This document shows, one piece after another, positions 55,769 through 64,000 of a stretch of DNA of 64,000 bases (position 1 is the first letter of the stretch; each line of letters starts with the position of its first letter). Source of the stretch: Stereocaulon alpinum. Lineage: Eukaryota; Ascomycota; Lecanoromycetes; Lecanorales; Stereocaulaceae. The translations under genes were made by a program, and so were the position numbers. The notes under the pieces are model-generated. The model did no database searches, was not told the origin of the DNA, and was given only the letters and a program-made list of their open reading frames with translations. Location of the stretch: NCBI GenBank assembly GCA_018257865.1, contig JAEUBA010000002.1:1178001-1242000 (forward strand), read 5' to 3'.

Positions 55769-58067
55769 ATGAAAGCTTGTGGTTGGAGCTTGCAGGCAGG
55801 CAGTGGAGCATGTTTCCGGAAGGTTTGATGCGCCCTTTTTCCAATGCCATTGGGTGTCTTGTGTATGGCTTGAACGTTACACGCTTACATCTCTTCGCAG
55901 GGAAGAATACGAGCATCGTCTACACCAAGTGGCTTTCATCTACACCGCCAATTGATAACACGATCGGGTCCGAAAGGTAGCTCAAGCCGATCAGAGGCTA
56001 CGCTAGCCAACGATACGACAGCCTTGACAGAAGAAAGAAGCAAAGTTAAGTATGGAGACAAGATCAACCAGGTAAGGTATCTATATGTCAGGGTGTCCGA
56101 ATTCATACTAAGCGTCTCTGCAGGACTTGTTTCTTGACGTACTCGGGTCTACTGCGACGAAGCGTGAGGCGAAGGCTTATTTATCACGCTTCAATCCCCA
56201 AAACAAGGGCAAAATGCCACAGCCCCCTAGTAGGAGAAACATTGGGGTGAACCTAGGAAAGCTGTATCTCCCAATCAAGGCTGTCGATGAGAAGCCGGTG
56301 TTCTCGCATACACCGGCACAACCGCTGTACATCGATGAAGCCGCGGATTCACTTCATGTCGCCCTTGTCAAGATTAGGGCAGCTCAATCAATTGATGATG
56401 AAACCCTACAGGGTATTACTCTTACATTGTCACAGCTGTCGCAACTAGGGTTGAGCTGTGTTGTAGTTGTTGATGCTGAGAGTGAACAGGAAGAAGGAAC
56501 TAGCTTCAAGGTGGGCATTGAACAGGCTGATCGTATTGTCGGGGCAATCGACGTCAACGGGGGGCAAGGTGCAAGAAGACTCGAAAGCATGATAGGTGTG
56601 TCATCTGTCAACGAGCAGCATCTCCGTTCCGTCAGGATACGCAGTGGAATTCGAGTCACACATCGGAACCAACTGCTGGCGCCTCTGCGAAGAGGTATAA
56701 TTCCCGTAATTGCTCCTGTTGGCTTCAGTCTAGAAACCTATAGACAGGTCCCCGTCGTCGCCGACGAGGTTGTGTTGGCGCTAATTCGAGAGTTCGCTGG
56801 CATTCAGAGCAATGCACTAGCTGAGGACGACCCTCAACAACTAGCCATAGCGATCACGACTTTACAGAAACAGGTGTCGCTAGACAGAGTCATTGTGCTA
56901 GATCCTCTAGGAGGTATACCTTCAACAGACAGAATACTTGGAGCTCATGTATTCATCAATCTCGAACAAGAATTTGATGCAATTAGAAGAGATTTGCTGG
57001 ATGCCAGAAGCCACCATATGCGGAAAATATTGAAGCCATTTGCGCCGGCGAATGATCCAACCACTACTCTCACACTGAGTAATCCTCTGTCCAAGTACTT
57101 CCCAGACGAGTCAACAACCACCATAGATCACCGTCAAAGGCAAGCGAGCACTACAGAGACCATACTTAGCCACTCTGACATAGACTATCATGTCAAGAAC
57201 CTTGAACTACTGAAAAACAGTCTCGCGCTTCTGCCACCATCCTCTTCGGGTTTTATAACGACACCCGAAGCGGTGGCCAATTCTCAAACTCGTCCGCCGC
57301 TGGCAAGCGGAGGACCCAGAGTCAGGACCCGCAAACAACGGAACCCTCTTATTCACAATTTGTTGACGGATAAGCCGGTCTTCTCTTCCTCTCTACCCCC
57401 GAGCCGCTCACCAAACCCGGCAGTACCAGCTTCGCTGCCTCTCATCACTTCATCGCCCGCCACATTCTTAAAGCGTGGCATGCATGTGGGGATAGTTCCA
57501 GATCCTGTCGAACGATTCTGGGCTCCTCCGTCAGCTTCGAATCCTTCTATTGATGTCTCAGACCCACGGATTGACCTTCCTCGTTTAATTTACCTCATTG
57601 AGGATTCCTTTAACCGTAAACTGGATGTCCCTCGTTACCTGGTCCGCATCAGAGACCGAATCGCTGGCATCATCATTGCAGGCGAATACGAAGGAGGTGC
57701 TATCCTGACATGGGAAACGCCACCTGGGCTCCCTCTAGCCCATCCTAGTCACATGGTTCCCTATCTTGACAAATTCGCTGTCCTCAAGCGCTCACAAGGC
57801 GCAGGTGGCGTTGCAGACATTGTATTCAAGGCCATGGTACGCGATTGCTTCCCCAGAGGCGTGTGCTGGCGGAGTCGAACGGATAATCCGGTTAACAAGT
57901 GGTATTTTGAAAGAGCGAGGGGAACTTGGAAAATGCCTGGAACAAATTGGACAATGTTCTGGACTACCGAGGGTGTGGAGCGAGGGGACGGAGTCTTCTT
58001 GGACTATGAGGCGGTGTGCAAGGCCGTTGTACCCACTTGGGCAGACAAGAAAGGGGTGGTGGATTGA
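55769..58067 (+). CDS. ARG2: Mitochondrial N-acetylglutamate synthase (amino-acid acetyltransferase)
   Basis: Three exons, 55769-55822, 55901-56071 and 56124-58067, give 722 residues. The N-terminus MKACGWSLQAGSGACFRKGR, Arg/Ser-rich through residue 70, fits a matrix targeting sequence. Family blocks are DLFLDVLGSTATKREAKAYL, a kinase-like fold region (RSGIRVTHRNQLLAPLRRGI, IPVIAPVG), and the C-terminal acetyltransferase domain with YLDKFAVLKRSQGAGGVADI, DCFPRGVCWRSRTDNPVNKW and NWTMFWTTEGV. It makes N-acetylglutamate, the first and arginine-sensitive step of arginine synthesis, working with Arg5,6 in mitochondria. The presequence exon is missed if the GTTTGA-donor intron at 55823 is not recognised. 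No uORF of the arginine attenuator type was identified. Confidence 0.93.
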
Positions 58068-61000
58068 TGATTCTTGTGTGTCCCATAATTACGACCTTAT
58101 CCCTTTCCCCCGGGAAAATTAAATCCGAGCCGACGGATTTGGCACGACTTGACTTACAGCAATCCAGACAGAATTCGACATCATCGTCTGTGGTGCAATG
58201 TAACCCCATTTGCTACACAGGCGAAGCAGCCCAATCCAGGGCATTGTAGCACCAGTACGCGCTGCCGTGAAACGGTCAGCATTCTAACTACGTTCCATGA
58301 CTAAGCTGGGCAAATCTGGTTATCTTAAACCCAGAGCATCTGTTCATAATGGTACGTGTTGTGGAAGTAAGGAGCTCGAGTATTACGATTCCCATCCTGA
58401 GGCGAGCGGGCATAAGCCGGTACTGACTGAACAAGATGCCGGGCTTACCTGGACGTTCTTGGACGGGTAAAGGCAGGAATATTGCCATTCTACCGAGAAC
58501 AAAAAGTGGAAGTGGCAAGGTCTCATGAGGATAGAGCAAGGAATTACCCTCCTTCCGTCAAGATGAGCAGAGGACAGCTGCAACCGAATCATGTGTCGCG
58601 GCCCAAGAATGGCAACACAAGTGACTAAAGGCGCTGACTGTTCTCGACAGGCCAAAATGCTGCTTATATTCTGTTCTACTGTATCTCATTCATCCTACCT
58701 TGTCAACATATGCTTGCCAGCTACGGAATTTCCCATTGATGCTTGTCGGCACCACTTTGCTGTGCGCCATATGCACGATCGTGAAGGGCCGCTTGGGGAG
58801 ATTGTTGATTATTCCATATTCCTCTGAACCCGGTAAATGGACGGGAGCCCGACTAATGTTATCAAATCAGTCCAGCTCCCGCAGATTCCTCTTTGACAGA
58901 GGTTTCGGCCATTAATACATGCTTCTGTCCTGGTACCTCCACCCATTGACACATTCAGCCATTGCCCGCTGGAGATTGATCTGCAGGGATGTGGGTAGAA
59001 AGCGGACAACATGGAAAGGCCCAACTTTCGTAGCCTGGGCCCGACAAGAACAACCTCGATTAGGAGAGAAGGTTGTGCCGATCCGATTGGACACTTGTAT
59101 CATATACCCACTATCCATTAGCTTATCAAACAGCGTCCACTTTCAGTCACCCTACACGGGAAAAGTGGACAATTACAACCTATGGGTAAATAGACACGGT
59201 TGAGCAAACATAGAATTACATAGAAAATTGAATGAGGAGCAACGAAGACAAGCATGGTACCACGAGCACAGTATTTGACAGAGCCAGAAGGTACCAAAGC
59301 TGTACACATAGAATCTGTTTCCTCCCACTCTTGAAAGCGAAGAGATAGGGGAATCCTTCGAGGTCTGCCTTCTGCGTCGACGTGCATCCTTATTGGGCTT
59401 GACCTGTAAATTGGCAGAACCAGGTCACCTAACCAGGGGGGCAGGAGAGGACCATGGGGCTGGAACCAATGATTAGGGTTCAGGGTTTGCGGCTACCAGA
59501 CAAGTGGTATAATTAGTTCCCATTAGGCCAAGGACAACAAGGTGCATAATCTCGCTCTGATCAAGCTCTCAGCATCTGGTAGCCTATCTCCACGGCTCTG
59601 GTTAGACTGGCGCACACGTAGTGATGAGCGTGTTGGTGGATTGCAATTCAAAATGACAAGTACAGAGTTTGCACCAAAGATGAATGAGGATAAGGTATAT
59701 TCTCAGGGGAGAACAGTGAATCCAAATCGTCGATTGCAAGGGTCGGCCTGGTATCGGCCTATGCCTCTAAGATCACTAAGGTAGCCCTGCGGCAGCCACC
59801 AGACGTCACAAGAAGAGCGCAACCAGTCACTTCCCTTACCTTCCTTATTTCCGCATATTCCATTGCAGCTGATACGAAGGTCGGGAAGCTCAGGCGTCGA
59901 CCTCTTCAACCCAAAATGTCTCGACTGCGCAGTCGTTATCGAGTATCCAACAAGTGAGTCCAGAGTACTTGCGTATACTGTAGAACACTTGTGGCGTCAT
60001 TGCCCTGAAAATGGACCGTTGCGGCTATCAACTCTTAATTTGGGTTGGCTCGTGCGGCGATCCGCGAATCACCGTTCGCGAACTACGTTGGCCTCACTCG
60101 GCTAGCAGACAAATTCGTCAATCATCCATCCCATCAATGTATCTTCCTTCCTACTATACCTTGATTCCTCCATATCCACGGCTTCAACCCAAGCCACATG
60201 TTCTCCATGCTCCTGCCAAGTCTGAACAAGCACCTTCGCACCTTGCCACTGCTCGTCCGTCCGTTGTCTAATATCACTGGGTAGCGAACGGCGCCACTTC
60301 ACATATATTCTACCCTAGGGCCTTCGTTGTCAGAACCTGCAACCGATCGCACAAGTCTCGCTGGATTCCACTTTTGGCCCTGAAGTCTCAAGTACATGTT
60401 CGGCGTCCTCTGGGAAACCAGCAATGTGACTGGGTGGCGAAGTAGAATACAGGGCACACCGTGACGAGTAGCCGAGTGAGACAGAGGGCCACTGCGGGGT
60501 ACAATCTCGAACTTCGTACGTCTGAACTCCTGCATCTTGCATCTTGCTTCTTGCTTCTGCTAAATAACCTCGGCCGCCTGCTGACTGCTTGATACAGCCC
60601 AAATACAACGTGCCACTGAATACAACCAGCTACGTACCCCACAAGGCGCTCTTAAAGTCCACTTCCCAGTTCTTGCACTATTATTTGTCACGTACTGGCT
60701 GAAAAGGAAGGCTGGGATCTGTTCAGTGACGAGAGCAAGACTTTGAAGAGCTAGGATTTCTACAGCTCGCCCTATCCGGCAAAGCACGTGGGCTTGCAAG
60801 CTCTTTAGCTACAATAGGAAAGCTATTACTGCGACCTTGCCCCGTTGCTGTGAGCTAGCCTATCGTTGCGTCCAGCATACTTCCTCTACGCACATACCTT
60901 GATATAACAAGGGGAATTCCTGCAAAGGGCCGCTGATCGCAAGGGCCTTGGCAGGCCATTCTTTTCAACTCCCACCACCACGGCTCCTGTTCAAATGTGA

Positions 61001-61072
61001 AGCGTCGAGCCTCGACGACCATAGGCGACCCTATAACTGAATCTACGCGTCTGTCACCCTCACCAATCCATC
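58068..61072. other. Large gene-poor region between ARG2 and the PAS gene
   Basis: 3.0 kb. All open frames are under about 95 codons and lack recognisable content. A short tandem repeat lies at 60532-60559. Probably a long promoter and leader for the PAS-domain gene; no transposon ends or tRNAs found. Confidence 0.5.
60532..60559. repeat. Short tandem repeat, 7-base unit, about four copies
   Basis: Two GCATCTT units followed by GCTTCTT and a truncated GCTTCT, lying about 510 bases before the PAS gene. Confidence 0.85.
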
Positions 61073-63028
61073 ATGGAAACTACATTCATCACAATACATG
61101 GTGAGTCCTTTCAAGCTCAAGAGGGGCATACTCACTAAGTGATAACCTCAGACTTGTCGCTTGACGCCCGTTTGCTCTACGTCTCATCATCTGTCGAGGA
61201 TATTTTGGGATACACGCCGCAGGAGGTCATTGGAAAATCATGCTGGGAGTATTTTCACCCCGATGAAATACCTTTCGCTAGAGCTATACATGGTCGAGGT
61301 GTGCAATTGGACAAGGCCGCCGTTCTTAACTATTGCCAAATAAAAGATAAGAATGGGCGGTGGGTAGGCTGCGAATGTGTGTTTACGATAGTACACGATG
61401 TGCTTGTGGGGTGTACAAGTATCTATCGAAGGGGCATGAAAAGTCAGAGTGAGAGCTTCTTCCCTTTAGTGCTTACACGGCTTGCACCACCCAGTCTCTA
61501 ACAATTGACAGAACGTGCCAAAGAAGCCCCTATAATTCGCCAGCTATTTTCCTCTTCACCGCGAGATCCACGATACCACATGCTTTCGTACATTTCTCAA
61601 AAATTTTCGAAACCAAGTCGAAATCTCGTCCACGAACCTAGAGCAGCTCTCTTCTTGAATCGGTTCTCGCGGACGTTAACGATAATGTATGCTACGAATG
61701 GTCTGGTAGACACGCTTGGCATTTCAGCGCACGAACTCACTGGCAAGAGCTTCTACTTCTGCATTCAAGAAAACTGCCTACGAGAAGCTGTCAAGTGTCT
61801 GGAGAGCGCAAAAGCTAATGACTCTATCGCTTACCTTCGCTTCTGGTTCCGAAATCCATGCCAGGATGACAGAATGAATACCGATGACCCCGTAAGCGAC
61901 ACCCATAGCAGTGGCGATGAAGACGAGACGGGTGGAGTTCACCTCTCTGAACTCATGGATCATGATGGCACCGAGAATGCTGTTGCTAGCGAGACATCTA
62001 ATTCCATGAGATCATCTGTCGACCGAGATCCGACTCATTCGCAGCATGATCATCTAAATGCTAATGCCCGATCCGAGTCCGGCAACAGCACTGATATGCT
62101 TCGGAGTAACAGCGATTCCATCTTTGATCGGCCAGCAGTGAGTCAATCCAGAACTTCGTCTATATCTACTCCCGACGATTCGCAAGTCTCTGGAGCGCCT
62201 TGGTCACTCGGACCTTCTCAGATAGAGCTCGAAGCAGTAGTCTCATGTACATCTGATGGACTGGTTGTCATACTTCGCCGCGCTAAGCCCTTTGTTCCCC
62301 ACGTTTCTCAGCCAACGACAGTAGCGGAAAAGGGCTCATATGCCAACGGCTTCTTTGCATCGCCCTGGGCCAGCGATCCTATCCTACCAAACCTGGGCGA
62401 GCAACAGCAGTACTTGTTCCCGCATTTAAAGCAGCCTCCAGAAGGCCCAATCCATCCTACTGCCTCACGAGCAAATATTGCTGCTACTAATGTTCCAGCT
62501 ACAGAAGACTTTATGAATGCGATTCGGGAAGTCGCGGTCTTTGCATGGTCACTTACCGGTATCAATGGTTCGCTTGAACAGTACGCGCGAGGAAAACCAA
62601 CGGGTGAATCTCAGCCGCCTGGGGGTTTGCCTATATGGGATCCAAATTCCAATGCAGGGCCTGAAATTGAACGACCGAATCTCAACGGATACTTGTCAAA
62701 TCGCCAAGATCATGAGCCTTATAATGACTACCAAAGTCAGTATGGGCTGGCTGACCATCATGGTTACACCTATAGCAACAGTCCCCAAGCAGACCCTTAC
62801 ATTCATGCGAATGGATCCCGCCACTATGATGACCCTGCACAGAACAATTTTGCCGGCACGATGAAGCCTAACGGCTATTTCAACAGCAAGCAAAGCCCAG
62901 ATTACGTTTATCAATCCCAAAATCATGGACCGAGGGTCCAGAAGGCGGATCCGGGGCGGGCATGGGATGACTCACAACAACTCGACCAGAGCAAGAGTGG
63001 TTTCGTTCATGACTTTGATATGCGGTGA
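61073..63028 (+). CDS. PAS-domain protein, probable regulator
   Basis: Three exons, 61073-61100 (28 bases), 61152-61448 and 61512-63028, give 613 residues. A PAS domain lies at about 8-108 (DLSLDARLLYVSSSVEDILG, then YTPQEVIGKSCWEYFHPDEI). A second PAS-like region at about 135-220 contains TIMYATNGLVDTLGISAHEL and SFYFCIQENCLREAVKCLES. The rest is low complexity, Ser/Asp then Asn/Gln/Tyr-rich. The photoactive LOV motif (NCRFLQ) of White Collar-1 is absent, and no zinc finger is present, so it is not WC-1 and probably not WC-2. It may be a fungal PAS signalling or transcription protein; ligand and partners are unknown. The tiny first exon supplies MET-TFITIH. Confidence 0.85.
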
Positions 63029-64000
63029 TCGAGTGGACGTTGGCACCTGTACGAACGCACATGCGGGCTGGGTCAATGGGCCTATGCGGGTATGAACACA
63101 TCGAAGATTGCTACGTGCCGAGTCCTGGACGTCTCAACGAGAAGGACAGTCTGTCGCTAAGTCTAATCGAAGGTCACCACTGAGTCGGATTGGAGAGGGC
63201 TTGACTTGGATACATTGATTGATGAGTGACGTATGACATGAAGTAGGCGCTATAAGGAAAGGAGCAGAGACTGAAGGGATTTCATCTCACCGTCGGCGGC
63301 AAAATTTACTCAGCAAAGTGCAAGGGCAATCAACATAATGAGGAGATTGACGTTGTCGAGTCCTCGATGCGTACAGACTCGAAACGATGGAATCATAGAC
63401 TTCATTAGATACATGCAGTTCGATAGTAGATATCATGAACTCAGGTCAAATCGACAATGCTCTTCTACCCTACCCTTGCACGCACCAGTGTACGCGACAT
63501 CGACAACGACCATTACAGTCGTAGAGAAAGGCCAGACTGCCCTTGCTCTTGCTGACATTTACGTTATTAGCCGCCGGGTAGAGTGCTGCGAAAGTGCTAT
63601 GAACACCGCGTGTATGAAGACTCGACCAACTACATCTCAACCCTCCAACCTCGAGCTTTCCCAAACGTGGTCTAAAAGTAATAACCCTGACGCTACAGAC
63701 AGCTACTTCATTCAAGGAGCTGGAAATCAAGCCAATTTACGCGCTACCACCCCAGATGCAATACCATTCTCGAGCAATTATTTTATATCAGAGCGACTTT
63801 AAGTTAGTGTACCACCAATCCACCCAAGCTGTGATAAAGACTTCTAGGACAATTGTGCGCCGCCGATGGCAGCAGGGAGAGCAGACTTCCGATCAAGCAA
63901 TGAGAATTGACAAATCCAAGTAAAATGATATCTGGGCTGGTGTTCTGTATGTCCCATTAAACCCGCTCACGCAAATGCACCGCAGAGGTTGACCGTCTGC
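63029..64000. other. 3' flank of the PAS gene to the window edge
   Basis: 972 bases. A plus-strand open frame of 154 codons (63338-63802) has no family pattern and is doubtful. No other feature is recognised. Confidence 0.45.

Noticed and set aside
59472..59492. TTAGGG-like motif resembling telomere repeat
   Set aside because: Only one and a half imperfect units, in the middle of a gene-bearing region; no array.
63338..63802. 154-codon plus-strand open frame after the PAS gene
   Set aside because: No homology pattern seen, and part of it is open on both strands.
1..64000. Search for CRISPR arrays, tRNA genes, rRNA, transposon terminal repeats or a biosynthetic gene cluster
   Set aside because: I found no B-box-like tRNA promoters, no regularly spaced repeats, no transposase or reverse-transcriptase motifs, and no polyketide or peptide synthetase domains.

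Overview
The window is nuclear DNA of a filamentous ascomycete (Pezizomycotina). The gene families point to this, as do short introns of about 45-150 bases with GTRNGY-type donors and CTRAC-like branch sites, and short intergenic gaps. A dothideomycete is my guess from general character only. Genes lie on both strands with no operons. I rebuilt exon structures by hand; for almost every multi-exon gene the exon lengths sum to a whole number of codons ending in a stop.

Layout. 1-1.6 kb: partial unknown protein running off the left edge. 2.1-5.3 kb: NUR1 (nuclear rim), VMA7 (V-ATPase F) and NPC2 (sterol/lipid transfer). 6.9-13.5 kb: SET3 (PHD+SET) and MTR10 (karyopherin). 14-17.1 kb: SME1 (Sm-E), FAU1 (folate), ROT1 (ER chaperone) and a 63-residue membrane protein hidden behind a 14-base first exon. 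17.5-21.2 kb: a long-chain acyl-CoA synthetase and the lysine methyltransferase RKM5. 21.7-23.1 kb: a zinc-finger-like gene with an unresolved reading-frame change. 24.9-28.2 kb: a type I membrane protein with a 16-base microexon, and PGI1. 28.7-33.4 kb: SCH9 kinase and ADA2, divergent. 33.8-40.4 kb: a WD40-like protein, mitochondrial SSC1 and the BAR protein GVP36. 41.1-44.9 kb: ARV1 and an Arg-rich fungal protein. 46.2-48.6 kb: an NDT80/PhoG-type transcription factor. 52.7-58.1 kb: TIF35 (eIF3g), a beta-hydroxyacid dehydrogenase and ARG2. 61.1-63.0 kb: a PAS-domain protein.

Most genes are housekeeping: nutrient signalling and chromatin (SCH9, ADA2, SET3, NDT80-like), lipid and sterol handling (NPC2, ARV1, FAA), central metabolism (PGI1, ARG2, FAU1), and protein import or folding (SSC1, ROT1). 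The gene-poor stretches (23.1-24.9, 44.9-46.2, 48.6-52.7, 58.1-61.1 kb) show no convincing genes, transposons, tRNAs or CRISPR-like arrays. I found no biosynthetic cluster and no clearly new multi-gene system. The most useful observations are hidden or misread gene structures: tiny exons, non-YAG acceptors, a readable 57-base intron, a likely frameshift, and an enlarged loop in ARV1.
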